Under the pieces are notes generated by a model that was not told the origin of the DNA, made no database searches, and saw only the letters and a program-made list of their open reading frames with translations. Shown here in pieces: positions 17,791-28,069 of a stretch of 64,000 nt of DNA. Every line of letters starts with the position of its first letter. The stretch's first letter is position 1. The DNA comes from Alcanivoracaceae bacterium (lineage in GTDB: Bacteria; Pseudomonadota; Gammaproteobacteria; Pseudomonadales; Alcanivoracaceae): contig JARGPU010000004.1 in the NCBI GenBank assembly GCA_029210325.1, positions 153,619 through 217,618 on the forward strand, in the 5' to 3' direction. A program made the translations under genes and the position numbers.

Positions 17791-20444
17791 CTCGACAGTA
17801 GGTTCATTTCTTCCAGCAAGGCGCCCAGAGCCTGATGGATATCTTCATCCGTGGCATGGCGTTTAAGTAGTGTCTCCAAGGCTCCGGCACAATACTCAAG
17901 TTTTGGAGTGCCGCAGTACCGTGTAGCGCCATGCAGTCGGTGTACCTGCTCCAGTAGTTGATGGCGATCAGTCAGTTTCCCCAGCCGGGCAAGGTCAGTC
18001 GCTTCTTGCGGAAGCTGGGCGAACAGGCGGCTATGCATGTCCTCCACCAGGTCTGCTTTACCAGCGCAGCGTTGCAGTGCCAGCGTCAGATCCAGGCTGA
18101 CGGGTTCGTTCTCGTCTGCGGGGCGGTTTTCTGTTTCCGCATCTGTTGTGTCCAACGCTGTCTTTGCGCCAGTCCAGCGCTGCAGAATATGACTAAGGTG
18201 CTTTTCATTAAGTGGCTTAGTCAGATAGCCATCCATCCCCGAGCGCAGCAGTTGCTGTTGTTCACTGGCAAGCGCATGGGCGGTCAGGGCGATAATCGGG
18301 ACATGCTCGCCATTGCTTTCCTGAAGGCGAATCTGGCGGGTGGTTTCGATGCCATCCATGCCGGGCATCTGGATATCCATGAAGACGATATCAAAGTTTT
18401 GTCCGGCAAACGCCTGCACTGCTTCACTGCCGCTGCTGCAGGCCTGAACATCAATGCCCAGCTCTGACAGAAACACTTCGGCCAGTTTCAGGTTGCCTTC
18501 ATGATCATCCACCACCAGCGCCCGGATGTGATTAAATCGCTGCTCCGGCGGCCCGCTTTCCTCGTCCACCTTGCTCTCACCGCACACCTCCAGCATGGCG
18601 TCATAAAGGCGCATTCGAGTGGCAGGTTTGCCAAGCAGGCGATAACGTCCCGGACTACTCTGTAGCTGTTTCTGCAGCCGGTCTGCGTGAGCCGTGAGAA
18701 TGACGAGTCTGGCGTCTTGTCGCAGCAGCGACTCAAGCTGGCGCGCCAGGCTCTCATCCGGGGGCACCGCTGCAGGGATGCCGATTATCACCAGATCATG
18801 GCGATCTGCGACAAGCTGCAGGGTCTCAGCACTTTGCGACTCGCTGATCTTCATGCCCCAGTCGGCCAGCATGTGATGCAAACCTAAACGGGCGTGCTCA
18901 TCAGCCTCGATAAGCGTCACCTGCTGTCCGCGAAAGGCGCGAAATGAGTCGTTACTGTCTTGCTCGTCAATTTCTGCTTTAAGAGTAAACCAGAAAGTAG
19001 AGCCTTTTCCCCAGATGGACTCAACGCCGATTTCGCCTCCCATTTCCTGGGCCAGACGCTTCGAAATTGCCAGGCCAAGTCCGGTGCCGCCAGCCTGCCG
19101 GGTGGCGCTTTGATCCGCCTGTGTAAAGGCATTGAAAAGATCTCGCTGCATCACCTCGGTCAGGCCCGATCCGGTATCAGTGACGGTGATTTTGATGGTT
19201 GCAGTATGGTTGCGCTCTTCCTCAAGCATGGCGCGGACTACCACCGAACCCCGATCAGTAAATTTTATCGCGTTATTGATCAGGTTGATCAGGACCTGAC
19301 GGATCCGCAGGGCGTCACCAAGTACCCTGTTGGGCAGGTCGCTATAGATGATGGCTGCCTGTTCAATCCCTTTCTCCTGGGCCAGTGGCGCCAGCATGGT
19401 CTGCACTTCCTCAATCAGGTCGTGCAGGCTAAGGGGGGCTTGTTCCAGACTCAGCTTGCCAGCTTCGATTTTGGAAAAGTCGAGAATGTCATTGATGATA
19501 GCGAGCAGCGACTCTGAAGATTTACGAATGGTATTCATGTAGTCGCGCTGTCTCGGGTTTAGCCCGGAGCGTAGCAACAGTCTGGTGAAGCCGATAATGC
19601 CATTGAGCGGGGTACGGATCTCGTGGCTCATATTGGCAAGAAACTCTGACTTGATCTGACTGGCCTTGAGGGCCTCCTTGCGCGCCATATCCAGCTCGAT
19701 GTTCTGGATCTCGATGGTTTCCAGTGTTTCGCGCAAGTCTTCGGTTGCCTGATCGACATTGTGTTGCAGCTCGGTCTGCGCATCCTCCAGTGACTTGGCC
19801 ATGGTGTTCAGGGCGTCACGTAACTGAGCTAGCTCGCCCGGGGCGCGGGTTTGGATGCGGGTGTCCAGGCGGCCGTCGCGAATTTGACCAATGCCGCTGA
19901 TCAGAGTCTGTAATGGTGCAGTTACCGAGCGACTTAGTCGGGCAGTGGCCAGCAAGGCCAGCAAAACCATGAGCACGCCACCGGCCAGCAGTGCCAGCAA
20001 TGTCTGCAGAATCTCGATCTGCTGCCGCTGATTGGAAAACTCCACCTGCAGAATCCGGCCATCCGTGGAGACCGGGGAGCGCCATAGCCAGCTTTCGCCG
20101 GTGTAGCTGACATTGGCGGTACTGACGTTCTCCTGAGGCACATTGTGCATCCGTGGGCCGACATGTAGTGACCACGTTTGTTCTGGGTGGTGTAGTGTCG
20201 CGGCGCGGACGTCCGGCTCATTGAGAATGGTCCGCAGCACCAGCTCCTGCTCGGTTGGATGGTCTGCTGGCACGGCGCTGAGCTGGGCCCGGTAGCTGTC
20301 CACCACTAGTCGCTGCAGGCTCTGACTGTGGCTTTCGATATCGCTAACCCGGCTGGAAAGCACATAACTGCCCATGGCAACCACGGCCAGAAGTGCTGGC
20401 AAGGCGGATATAAACTGAATGCGGCTGCGTAGACTCTGTTCCAC
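17751..20444 (-). CDS. gacS: Hybrid sensor histidine kinase GacS/BarA
   Basis: The 897-residue protein has two membrane segments (about residues 10-30 and 148-168) around a periplasmic domain, a HAMP domain, and a kinase domain with H274 in [13 protein letters not shown] and the ATP-binding GTGLGLAIS. Next are a degenerate receiver-like domain, a true receiver with D690 in [11 protein letters not shown], and a C-terminal HPt domain with H835 in QVHRLHGA. This layout and the neighbourhood (acpS, cysM, relA) match GacS/BarA, which acts through GacA and small RNAs on secondary metabolism and stationary-phase traits. The first receiver has glycine where the phospho-accepting aspartate should be (DLVIIGI), so it is probably not phosphorylated. 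Confidence 0.93.
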   Translation of the reverse strand: MEQSLRSRIQFISALPALLAVVAMGSYVLSSRVSDIESHSQSLQRLVVDSYRAQLSAVPADHPTEQELVLRTILNEPDVRAATLHHPEQTWSLHVGPRMHNVPQENVSTANVSYTGESWLWRSPVSTDGRILQVEFSNQRQQIEILQTLLALLAGGVLMVLLALLATARLSRSVTAPLQTLISGIGQIRDGRLDTRIQTRAPGELAQLRDALNTMAKSLEDAQTELQHNVDQATEDLRETLETIEIQNIELDMARKEALKASQIKSEFLANMSHEIRTPLNGIIGFTRLLLRSGLNPRQRDYMNTIRKSSESLLAIINDILDFSKIEAGKLSLEQAPLSLHDLIEEVQTMLAPLAQEKGIEQAAIIYSDLPNRVLGDALRIRQVLINLINNAIKFTDRGSVVVRAMLEEERNHTATIKITVTDTGSGLTEVMQRDLFNAFTQADQSATRQAGGTGLGLAISKRLAQEMGGEIGVESIWGKGSTFWFTLKAEIDEQDSNDSFRAFRGQQVTLIEADEHARLGLHHMLADWGMKISESQSAETLQLVADRHDLVIIGIPAAVPPDESLARQLESLLRQDARLVILTAHADRLQKQLQSSPGRYRLLGKPATRMRLYDAMLEVCGESKVDEESGPPEQRFNHIRALVVDDHEGNLKLAEVFLSELGIDVQACSSGSEAVQAFAGQNFDIVFMDIQMPGMDGIETTRQIRLQESNGEHVPIIALTAHALASEQQQLLRSGMDGYLTKPLNEKHLSHILQRWTGAKTALDTTDAETENRPADENEPVSLDLTLALQRCAGKADLVEDMHSRLFAQLPQEATDLARLGKLTDRHQLLEQVHRLHGATRYCGTPKLEYCAGALETLLKRHATDEDIHQALGALLEEMNLLSSQDSLSIMTNAKA

Positions 20445-20533
20445 TGAGGCTCTTTCCTGCTATCGATGCTGGCATTATGCGGTGACCATGGACCCGGTGC
20501 CAGTCGGCCCGGGGACAGGTACAATCCGTTTCC

Positions 20534-21427
20534 ATGAGCATACTTACGATCGAACAGACAGTTGGTAATACCCCGCTGGTGCGTCTCAAGCATCTACCGG
20601 GGGATACTAGCAACACTATACTGGTCAAGCTGGAGGGCAATAATCCCGCCGGCTCGGTCAAGGACCGTCCCGCCTTGAATATGATCCTCAGAGCCGAGGA
20701 ACGCGGAGAAATCCGTCCCGGCGATGTGCTGATCGAGGCCACCAGCGGCAATACTGGTATCGCTTTGGCGATGGCGGCCGCCATGCGTGGCTACCGCATC
20801 AAGCTGATCATGCCGGCTAATCAGAGCCAGGAGCGCAAGGATGCCATGCGCGCCTATGGCGCCGAGTTGATCGACGTAACCCAGCAGCAGGGCATGGAGG
20901 GAGCCCGTGATCTGGCTCAGGCCATGGCGGCAAGAGGCGAAGGTCGGGTTTTGGACCAGTTTGCCAACCCTGATAATCCGCTGGCTCATTATGAAACCAC
21001 TGGCCCTGAAATCTGGCGCGATACCGAGGGCAAGATTACTCACTTCGTCAGCTCCATGGGTACCACCGGTACCATCATGGGAGTGTCGAAGTATTTGAAA
21101 GAGAAAAACCCTGCCATTCAAATCATCGGTTTGCAGCCTACTGATGGTTCCCAGATTCCCGGCATCCGACGTTGGCCGAAGGAGTATCTGCCGTCAATTT
21201 TTGATGCCAGCCGTGTCGATCAGGTGATAGATATGGATCAGGCAACAGCCGAGTCGACCATGCGTCGCCTGGCGCGTGAGGAGGGCATTTTCTGTGGTGT
21301 CTCGTCCGGTGGCTCAGTTGCCGGTGCGCTGCGTTTGAGCGCCAGCATAAGTGATGCGGTGATCGTTGCCATCGTTTGTGATCGAGGTGACCGCTATCTG
21401 TCCACCGGTGTCTTTAACGGCGCCTGA
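20534..21427 (+). CDS. cysM: Cysteine synthase B
   Basis: The 297-residue PLP enzyme has its Schiff-base lysine K43 in NPAGSVKDRPA. It has the phosphate-binding loop EATSGNTGIALAMAAAM and a second glycine loop, SSMGTTGTIMGVSKYL. RRWPKEYLPSIFD is typical of CysM rather than CysK. It makes cysteine from O-acetylserine and sulfide or thiosulfate. It is divergent from gacS across 89 bases, as in Pseudomonas. Confidence 0.95.
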   Translation: MSILTIEQTVGNTPLVRLKHLPGDTSNTILVKLEGNNPAGSVKDRPALNMILRAEERGEIRPGDVLIEATSGNTGIALAMAAAMRGYRIKLIMPANQSQERKDAMRAYGAELIDVTQQQGMEGARDLAQAMAARGEGRVLDQFANPDNPLAHYETTGPEIWRDTEGKITHFVSSMGTTGTIMGVSKYLKEKNPAIQIIGLQPTDGSQIPGIRRWPKEYLPSIFDASRVDQVIDMDQATAESTMRRLAREEGIFCGVSSGGSVAGALRLSASISDAVIVAIVCDRGDRYLSTGVFNGA

Positions 21428-21481
21428 CATTTTTCTCAGCACTGCGCTGGCGTGACGCGCAGTGGACCCCATGGAGCTTTC

Positions 21482-22258
21482 ATGAACGTTCTGGTGTTTG
21501 ATATTGAAACCATACCTGATCTGGAGGGTGGTCGGCGCATCTATGACCTTGATGGGCTGGATGACAAGGATACCGCCAGTGCTCTGTTCAATATCCGTCG
21601 GCAGGAAACAGGCAATGAGTTTCTGCGCCTGCATTTACAGAAAATCGTTGCCATATCAGTAGTGCTACGCTCCGCCAAGGGCGTCAAAGTATGGTCTTTA
21701 GGGGATGAAAAAAGCACCGAGAAAGAGCTGATTGAGCGCTTTTTTGAGGGTATGGAAAAGTTTTCGCCGCAATTGGTTAGCTGGAATGGCGGTGGTTTTG
21801 ATCTGCCCGTACTGCACTACCGGGCGTTGCGTCATGGCGTCAGTGCGCCGCGTTACTGGGAAACCGGCGAAAACGACACCAGCTTTCGCTACAACAATTA
21901 CTTGAGTCGTTATCACACCCGTCATCTGGACTTGATGGACATGTTGGCGCTTTACAATGCACGGGCCAATGCACCGCTGGATCAGATTGCTACGCTGCTC
22001 GGCTTCCCCGGAAAGATGGGCATGAGTGGTGGTCGGGTGTTTGATGAATTTCAGGCTGGCAACCTGAAAGGCATTCGCGATTATTGTGAAACAGATGTGC
22101 TCAACACCTGGTTGGTATTTCTCCGTTTTCAACTGATGCGGGGCCATCTGGATACGACTGGATATGACAAGGAAACCGCACTGCTACGTGATTGGCTGAA
22201 AGCCGAGAATCAACCGCATTTTACTGAGTTTCTTTCGGCCTGGCCGGAGAGTCTCTGA
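21482..22258 (+). CDS. Predicted 3'-5' exonuclease, PolB exonuclease-like
   Basis: The 258-residue protein opens [17 protein letters not shown], a DEDD-type Exo I motif. It carries [18 protein letters not shown] (Exo II) and [16 protein letters not shown] (Exo III with the Y-x3-D pattern). It matches the stand-alone 'predicted 3'-5' exonuclease related to PolB' family, found beside cysM and rlmD in pseudomonads; its in vivo substrate is not known to me. The ATG at 21482 has GGAG upstream; an upstream in-frame ATG at 21452 lacks support. The stop overlaps the rlmD start by one base. Confidence 0.85.
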   Translation: MNVLVFDIETIPDLEGGRRIYDLDGLDDKDTASALFNIRRQETGNEFLRLHLQKIVAISVVLRSAKGVKVWSLGDEKSTEKELIERFFEGMEKFSPQLVSWNGGGFDLPVLHYRALRHGVSAPRYWETGENDTSFRYNNYLSRYHTRHLDLMDMLALYNARANAPLDQIATLLGFPGKMGMSGGRVFDEFQAGNLKGIRDYCETDVLNTWLVFLRFQLMRGHLDTTGYDKETALLRDWLKAENQPHFTEFLSAWPESL

Positions 22259-23577
22259 TGCCACGTCGTAAGCCTTTGCCACCGTCCCGCGAGCTAGTGG
22301 TTGAAACGCTCAGCCATGATGGCCGTGGTATTGCTCGCCCGGATGGCAAGACCACCTTCATTGACGGTGCGTTGCCCGGTGAAACTGTGCTGTGCAAGTA
22401 CACCATGCAGCGTGGCAAGTTTGATGAAGCGCGCACGCTGGAGGTCAAAGTCGCCTCTGAGCACCGGGTTACGCCGCCCTGCAACCATGCGGATCGTTGT
22501 GGTGGCTGTAGTCTGCAACACTTGGATAGTGATGAGCAGGTGCACCTGAAGCAGAACATGCTGGAGGAGCAATTGCGCCATTTCGGTGGGCTGACGCCAC
22601 AGCGCTGGCTTGAGCCATTGCGTGGCCCGGTGACCGGCTACCGCAGCAAGGCACGTCTGGGTGTCAAATACGTCGAGGCTCGCGAGCAGGTATTAGTCGG
22701 CTTTCGGGAAAAGCGGAACAGTTTTATTGCTGCACTGGATCAGTGTTCAGTGCTGGTCCCATCTGTGGGTAAGTCGCTTGGGGAGTTGGCGGAGGTGATG
22801 GCCACACTCGATGGCAAGCGGCGTATTCCGCAGATCGAAGTGGCTGCTGGAGATAAGGATGTGGCCCTGATTTTCCGTCATCTCGATCCTCTTTCTAGCG
22901 ATGATCAGGACAAGTTGGTTGGATTTTGCCAGCCGCGAGGCTGGCACTGTTATCTGCAGCCGGGTAATGAGCAGTCGGTACACCGGGTATGGCCTACCGA
23001 TGGCGAGCAGCGTCTGACCTATGAGCACCCCTCTGCAGAGCTTCAGATGGCATTTCATCCTACTGACTTCACTCAGGTAAATGGGGAAATCAATCGGGCC
23101 ATGGTGCCACTGGCATTAGAATTGCTTGATGTCCAAGCACAGCACCGGGTACTCGACCTGTTTTGCGGGCTGGGCAATTTCACTCTTCCGCTGGCCCGTC
23201 GAGCGGCCCATGTCAGTGGCGTTGAAGGTAGTCAGGCCATGGTTGAGCGAGGCTATGAAAATGCCCGGCGCAACAGTTTGTTGAATGTGGATTTTTACGC
23301 TTTTGATTTGACTCAGGATGTTGCCGGGCAGAGCTGGGCCACGGCCCGCTATGACCGGGTGCTGGTCGATCCGCCACGCACAGGTGCGTTGGAAATGATG
23401 CCTGTGCTGGCAAAAACAGGGGCGCAGAAAGTGGTCTATGTATCCTGCAACCCGGCAACACTGGCGCGAGATGCCGGGGAGCTGGTGAAACACGGTTACC
23501 GGTTGGTGGCAGCGGGGGTCATGGATATGTTCCCGCATACCACCCATGTTGAATCCATTGCCCTGTTTGAGCGCTGA
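22258..23577 (+). CDS. rlmD: 23S rRNA (uracil-1939-C5)-methyltransferase
   Basis: The 439-residue enzyme has an N-terminal TRAM domain and a 4Fe-4S cysteine set (C75, C81 and C84 in [14 protein letters not shown], plus one further on in DQCSVL). The SAM-binding segment is [16 protein letters not shown], and the catalytic cysteine is in [14 protein letters not shown]. RlmD (RumA) makes m5U1939 in 23S rRNA. One-base overlaps on both sides tie it to the exonuclease gene and relA. Confidence 0.96.
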   Translation: MPRRKPLPPSRELVVETLSHDGRGIARPDGKTTFIDGALPGETVLCKYTMQRGKFDEARTLEVKVASEHRVTPPCNHADRCGGCSLQHLDSDEQVHLKQNMLEEQLRHFGGLTPQRWLEPLRGPVTGYRSKARLGVKYVEAREQVLVGFREKRNSFIAALDQCSVLVPSVGKSLGELAEVMATLDGKRRIPQIEVAAGDKDVALIFRHLDPLSSDDQDKLVGFCQPRGWHCYLQPGNEQSVHRVWPTDGEQRLTYEHPSAELQMAFHPTDFTQVNGEINRAMVPLALELLDVQAQHRVLDLFCGLGNFTLPLARRAAHVSGVEGSQAMVERGYENARRNSLLNVDFYAFDLTQDVAGQSWATARYDRVLVDPPRTGALEMMPVLAKTGAQKVVYVSCNPATLARDAGELVKHGYRLVAAGVMDMFPHTTHVESIALFER

Positions 23578-25823
23578 TGGTTACGGTACGACGCCAACAA
23601 CAGGCCCATGAGGCCGATCTTGATGGCAGCTTTGACCGGTGGCTTGATAGGGTCAGTGAAGCCTGCCATGTGCCAGACCGGGATTTGTTTGCCCGGGCCT
23701 GTGAGCGTGCCCGGCAGAGTGAGGATGCGGGCGAACGGGCGGGACGGCTCTGGCCGTATGTGATCGGTTGTTATCGTATCGGCCTGCAGATGGTGGATAT
23801 CCTTGCGGAGTTGCGCGCCGATGGTGCCATGTTGCCGGCTGCGGTGCTGTATCGATCTGTTCGTGAGGGACATATTTCCCTGCTTGAGGTGGAGCGAGAG
23901 TTCGGCACTGAAACCGCTACGCTGATTGAGGGTGTGCTACGCATGGCCGCCATCGGCGCTGTGCTCAACCCAACTCGCAAGGCAGTGCTGGGGCAGCATG
24001 ATGGCCAGTTAGATAATGTTCGTAAGATGTTGGTGGCGATGGTCGATGACGTCCGTGTTGCCATGCTTAAGCTGGCTGAGCGGACGGTTATTATCCGCGC
24101 GGTCAAGAATGCGGACGAGGAGCGGCGCCAGAAAGTCGCGCGCGAAGTGTTTGACATCTACGCGCCGCTGGCCCATCGCCTCGGTGTCGGTCAGCTAAAG
24201 TGGGAGCTGGAGGATCTTTCGTTTCGTTACCTGCAGCCCGGTGCCTATAAGAAAATTGCCAAGCTGCTTGATGAAAAGCGACTGGACCGGGAAACCTACA
24301 TTGATAGTGTCTTGGCGCAATTAAAAGCTCAGCTGGAAAAGTTTGGCATTGAAGGCGCCGAGGTGCAGGGCAGGGCCAAGCACATCTATAGCATCTGGCG
24401 AAAAATGCAAAAGAAGCATCTCGATTTCTACGAGGTGTATGACGTGCGTGCAGTACGCATCATGGTGGAGAGTTTGCGCGACTGTTATGCCGCTCTCGGT
24501 GTGGTGCATTCGCTTTGGCAGCATGTACCGAAAGAGTTTGATGATTACATCGCCAACCCCAAGGAAAACGGCTATCAAAGCCTGCATACAGCGGTGGTGG
24601 GGCCGGAGCGAAAGATGCTGGAAGTGCAGATCCGCACCTTCGATATGCATGACGATGCTGAGTTGGGCGTCTGCGCCCATTGGCGCTACAAAGAAGGCAG
24701 CAAGCGGGACAAGCGCGGTGCGGATTACGAGCATAAAATTGCCTGGCTGCGCCAGGTGCTGGAGTGGCATGACGAGCTCGGGGAGTCTGGCCTCGATAAT
24801 GTAGTAGCTGACTTGCGTGGTAACGAGGGCGGCCAGCGCATCTATGTGTTCACCCCGGAGGGGCATGTTCTGGATATGGAAGCTGGCTCTACACCAGTGG
24901 ACTTTGCCTATCAGGTACACACTGAAGTGGGGCATCGGTGCCGTGGGGCCAAGGTTAATGGCCATATCGTGCCGCTTAACTATGAATTGAAAACCGGCGA
25001 GCAGATTGAGATTCTGACCACCAAGGAAGGGGCGCCAAGTCGTGATTGGTTGACACCATCTTTGGGTTATATCAAGACGGCTTCTGCCCGAGCGCGCATA
25101 CACCAATGGTTCAAACGTCAGGGCCGTGGCTCGCATATTGTTCAGGGCAGGCAGATTCTGGATAAGGAGCTATCCCGTCTGGCGTTAGGGAAAGTGGATC
25201 TGGAAAAGCTCGCTCCGGAATTGAATCTGAAAACCGGCGAAGATGTGTTGGCGGCACTTGGCGCCGGTGATCTGGGTATTACCCAGGTGGTCAATCAGGC
25301 TCAGGAGCTGTTCAGCACCGATCAGCGTCAGCATGACCTGTTTGTGCCAGCAAAATCCCGCGTTAGCGGGGAGGCTGACATTACCATTCAGGGCGTGGGT
25401 AATCTGATGACCCATATCGCCGCCTGTTGCCAGCCGGTGCCTGGCGATCAGGTAATGGGATATATCACTCAGGGCCGTGGTGTCACTGTGCACAGGGCTA
25501 ATTGTGCCAACCTGCTGTCGATGCAGGCCGATGATCCTGAGCGAGTGATCGAAGTCAGCTGGGGACAAGCGGATCGCATTTACTACCCTGTGGATGTGTT
25601 CGTCCGCGCATGGGACCGTCAGGGACTTTTGCGGGACCTGCTGTCGGTACTGGCTAATGAGCGGGTCAACGTTACCGCGGCGCATACCGAGTCACACCCC
25701 CACGACAACACCGCCACCATGCTGCTGACTATGGAAATTTCCACGTTGGGCAATCTGGGAAAGGTGTTGGCCAAGCTCGATCAGTTGCCGGGCGTGCTGG
25801 AAGTGCGGCGCTACAAGAAGTAG
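23577..25823 (+). CDS. relA: GTP pyrophosphokinase RelA
   Basis: The 748-residue stringent-response enzyme has an N-terminal hydrolase-like domain lacking the HD zinc residues. The synthetase domain contains YDVRAVRIMVESLRDCYAAL and NPKENGYQSLHTAVVG. It then has a TGS domain (IYVFTPEGHVLDM), a helical and zinc-finger-like section (HIAACCQPVPGDQ) and a C-terminal ACT domain. The missing HD motif points to monofunctional RelA rather than SpoT. It senses uncharged tRNA on the ribosome and makes (p)ppGpp. Confidence 0.96.
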   Translation: MVTVRRQQQAHEADLDGSFDRWLDRVSEACHVPDRDLFARACERARQSEDAGERAGRLWPYVIGCYRIGLQMVDILAELRADGAMLPAAVLYRSVREGHISLLEVEREFGTETATLIEGVLRMAAIGAVLNPTRKAVLGQHDGQLDNVRKMLVAMVDDVRVAMLKLAERTVIIRAVKNADEERRQKVAREVFDIYAPLAHRLGVGQLKWELEDLSFRYLQPGAYKKIAKLLDEKRLDRETYIDSVLAQLKAQLEKFGIEGAEVQGRAKHIYSIWRKMQKKHLDFYEVYDVRAVRIMVESLRDCYAALGVVHSLWQHVPKEFDDYIANPKENGYQSLHTAVVGPERKMLEVQIRTFDMHDDAELGVCAHWRYKEGSKRDKRGADYEHKIAWLRQVLEWHDELGESGLDNVVADLRGNEGGQRIYVFTPEGHVLDMEAGSTPVDFAYQVHTEVGHRCRGAKVNGHIVPLNYELKTGEQIEILTTKEGAPSRDWLTPSLGYIKTASARARIHQWFKRQGRGSHIVQGRQILDKELSRLALGKVDLEKLAPELNLKTGEDVLAALGAGDLGITQVVNQAQELFSTDQRQHDLFVPAKSRVSGEADITIQGVGNLMTHIAACCQPVPGDQVMGYITQGRGVTVHRANCANLLSMQADDPERVIEVSWGQADRIYYPVDVFVRAWDRQGLLRDLLSVLANERVNVTAAHTESHPHDNTATMLLTMEISTLGNLGKVLAKLDQLPGVLEVRRYKK

Positions 25824-25840
25824 GTTTTCTGGAGCCTGTC

Positions 25841-26617
25841 ATGTCTGCAATTGATGAACTGCTTACTATTATGGCGACACTGCGCGACCCAGAGCGTGGT
25901 TGTGCATGGGATCTTAAGCAGAACTTTGACACCATCGCCCCTTACACTGTTGAAGAAGCGTTTGAAGTTGCGCAGGCGATTGCCGAGCGTGACTGGCCGG
26001 AGTTGCGAGAAGAGCTGGGCGATCTGTTGCTGCAGGTGGTATTTCATGCGCGTATGGCAGAGGAGCAGGCGCTGTTCTGTTTTGCCGATGTGGTGGCCAC
26101 ACTGAATGACAAATTAGTGCGTCGCCACCCCCATGTCTTCGGTGAAACCGCTACTAGTGATGTTGCTGAAATCAAGCAGGTTTGGGAGCAGATCAAACAG
26201 TCTGAAAGAGCCGGCAAGGGACGGCACCATAACAGTGCGCTCGATGGGGTGCCTGATGGGCTGCCGGCACTGCAGCGTGCTGCCAAGATCCAGAAGAAGG
26301 CAGCAGTGGTGGGCTTTGACTGGACAGATGCGGCTGCGGTATTTCCGCAAGTGCAGTCCGAGTTGGACGAGCTTGCTGAAGCCATGGCGTCTAGCGACCG
26401 GGGACATATTGAAGAAGAGCTGGGCGACCTGTTGTTCAGCGTGGTTAACCTTGCTCGCAAGCTGAAGCTCGATCCTGACCTGACTCTGCGCCGCGCCAGC
26501 GACAAGTTCAGTCGACGCTTCCGCCATATGGAGGGGCTGGCGGATCTGGCCAGTCTTGATAATGACGCGCTGGAGGATCTGTGGCGCCAGGCCAAGGCTG
26601 ACCTGGCGGATATCTGA
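25841..26617 (+). CDS. mazG: Nucleoside triphosphate pyrophosphohydrolase MazG
   Basis: The 258-residue protein has two MazG repeats, each with an EE-x2-E helix and a following E-x2-D helix. The first is VEEAFEVAQAIAERD with REELGDLLLQVVFHA; the second is DELAEAMASSDRGHIEEELGDLLF. LRDPERGCAWDLKQNF at the start is the family hallmark. It hydrolyses abnormal NTPs and is linked to (p)ppGpp control. It follows relA by 17 bases, the classic relA-mazG pairing. Confidence 0.95.
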   Translation: MSAIDELLTIMATLRDPERGCAWDLKQNFDTIAPYTVEEAFEVAQAIAERDWPELREELGDLLLQVVFHARMAEEQALFCFADVVATLNDKLVRRHPHVFGETATSDVAEIKQVWEQIKQSERAGKGRHHNSALDGVPDGLPALQRAAKIQKKAAVVGFDWTDAAAVFPQVQSELDELAEAMASSDRGHIEEELGDLLFSVVNLARKLKLDPDLTLRRASDKFSRRFRHMEGLADLASLDNDALEDLWRQAKADLADI

Positions 26618-26647
26618 CCGTTCTCGAATAGTTCCTTCTTTACTCGC

Positions 26648-26671
26648 ATGTCACATAAACTTCACATTGGT
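26648..26671 (+). promoter_or_regulatory. Possible PhoB-box-like repeat upstream of the porin
   Basis: TGTCACATAAA followed directly by CTTCACATTGG has the 11-base period of a Pho box, but the second half matches the TGTCA core only partly. The site lies about 120 bases before the porin start. It is a weak motif call, made because phosphate-regulated porins are common. Confidence 0.25.
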
Positions 26672-26789
26672 GAAACTTTGCCGTCATTCGTCCTCCGCAT
26701 ACTGCGCCTCAGCAGTCAGGAACTGGTGATAGAGGTTCCGCCAACGCTGTTACCTGCATATAACGTTGCCTGAATTAGGAGAAGTTCGA

Positions 26790-27791
26790 ATGAACAAGAA
26801 GCTGCTTGCCATCGCCGTAGGTGCTGCTGTTGCATTTCCCGCCGTTGCTTTGGCCGAAGGCCCGACTGTATACGGCAAGATGAACATCACGCTGGAAATG
26901 AACACCGTTGATCCAGCTCCGGCTGCCCCGGATAACGACAGCGCTTGGGTACTGGACAGCAACTCGTCTCGCCTGGGTGTCAAGGGTGGCTACGATCTCG
27001 ACGTTGGCGGCCTGTCAGCTATTTATCAGGCTGAGTTCGGCATGAATGTTGACGATGGCGCAGGTCCATTCAGCCAAAGAAACATCTTTGCTGGCCTGAA
27101 GGGCGGCTTTGGTACCATCAAGGCTGGTAAGTTCGACACCCCGATGAAGACTTCCCAGGGTAAGGTTGATCAGTTTAACGACCTGGATGGCGACATCTCT
27201 TCGTTCATGACCGGTGATGAGCGCGCCAATAACATCGTGCAATATACTTCGCCCACGCTGGCCGATGCTATTACCATCAATGCTGCCTTCATTCCTAACG
27301 AAGATCAGAGTGACTTCGATGGTAACGGTGAGAACGAAAACGGCCTGACCGACACCATTTCTGTGTCCGTGGTCTATGAAACCGACTCTCTGTATGCCGC
27401 GCTGGCTCAGGATATGGACAACGATTATGAAGGTTTGGATGCAGACCCAAGCGTTGGTCCAATCGATATCACTCGCTTGACCGGTGCGTTCAAAGTCGAC
27501 GCGTTCGAGCTGGGTGCTATCTATCAGCTGGCCTCAGATACCGAGAGCAATGGTGAAGAAACCTCCATGCTGGTTAGCGGTGCTTTCAAGCTGGATCGCA
27601 CCAAGCTGAAGCTGCAGTACGGCATGACCAAAGGCGATCAGTCTGATGAAGAGCTGACCTCACTGTCTTTCGGTGCCGACTACAAGCTGGCCAAGGCGAG
27701 CAAGGTATTTGCCTACTACACGATCAATGAAGCTGACCTGGCTGATACCGAAGAAACGTTCCTGGCCGTGGGCCTCGAGCACAAGTTCTGA
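26790..27791 (+). CDS. Gram-negative porin
   Basis: The 333-residue outer-membrane protein has a clear signal peptide (MNKKLLAIAVGAAVAFPAVALA, listed here as residues 1-22 in two parts). It continues with PTVYGKMNITLEMN and alternating barrel strands, and ends in EHKF, the terminal aromatic residue needed for barrel assembly. SSRLGVKGGYDL and LKGGFGTIKAGKFDTPMK match the general porin family (RLGFKG and G-x-GRQ-like segments). The loops are rich in Asp and Glu, which suggests cation preference, but substrate is not readable. The ATG at 26790 has AGGAG just upstream. A strong terminator follows. Confidence 0.9.
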   Translation: MNKKLLAIAVGAAVAFPAVALAEGPTVYGKMNITLEMNTVDPAPAAPDNDSAWVLDSNSSRLGVKGGYDLDVGGLSAIYQAEFGMNVDDGAGPFSQRNIFAGLKGGFGTIKAGKFDTPMKTSQGKVDQFNDLDGDISSFMTGDERANNIVQYTSPTLADAITINAAFIPNEDQSDFDGNGENENGLTDTISVSVVYETDSLYAALAQDMDNDYEGLDADPSVGPIDITRLTGAFKVDAFELGAIYQLASDTESNGEETSMLVSGAFKLDRTKLKLQYGMTKGDQSDEELTSLSFGADYKLAKASKVFAYYTINEADLADTEETFLAVGLEHKF

Positions 27792-27807
27792 GTTATGCCC
27801 TCAAATC

Positions 27808-27827
27808 TGGCGGCAAGGATGCCGCCA
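27808..27827 (+). repeat. Stem-loop after the porin
   Basis: TGGCGGCA pairs perfectly with TGCCGCCA around AGGA. There is no T run after it; the true terminator lies 30 bases further on. It probably stabilises the abundant porin mRNA. Confidence 0.5.
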
Positions 27828-27858
27828 GTGCCACGGGAATACCGTCGGCACGCTTCTG

Positions 27859-27881
27859 GGCCCGCATAGCGGGCCTTTTTT
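27859..27881 (+). terminator. Intrinsic terminator of the porin gene
   Basis: GGCCCGC and GCGGGCC form a 7-bp GC stem with a three-base loop, followed by six T. It lies 67 bases past the porin stop. Confidence 0.9.
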
Positions 27882-27914
27882 GTGCCCCTTTGCCCCTGAG
27901 CCGTGCCTCTACGT

Positions 27915-27960
27915 GGTGCAATTTAGAGGATTTAATGGTGCATATTGTAATAATTGCACC
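27915..27960. promoter_or_regulatory. Inverted GGTGCAATT repeat upstream of the second barrel gene
   Basis: GGTGCAATT (27915-27923) and AATTGCACC (27952-27960) form a 9-bp inverted repeat. A second GGTGCA at 27938-27943 lies inside. The group is about 110 bases before the start of the next gene and may be an operator. The half-sites face the wrong way for a standard NtrC site. Confidence 0.4.
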
Positions 27961-28069
27961 AAAACAGGTCTTTTCATGTTCAAGTTATCGTCATATATTC
28001 GACACACCGGTGAAATGAGACATCGGTTCGAACGTTCGATGACAACATATGGAACAGGGAGATCTCAGA

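Noticed and set aside
27915..27961. NtrC site before the second barrel gene
   Set aside because: The half-sites read GGTGCA then TGCACC, which is the reverse of the NtrC arrangement.
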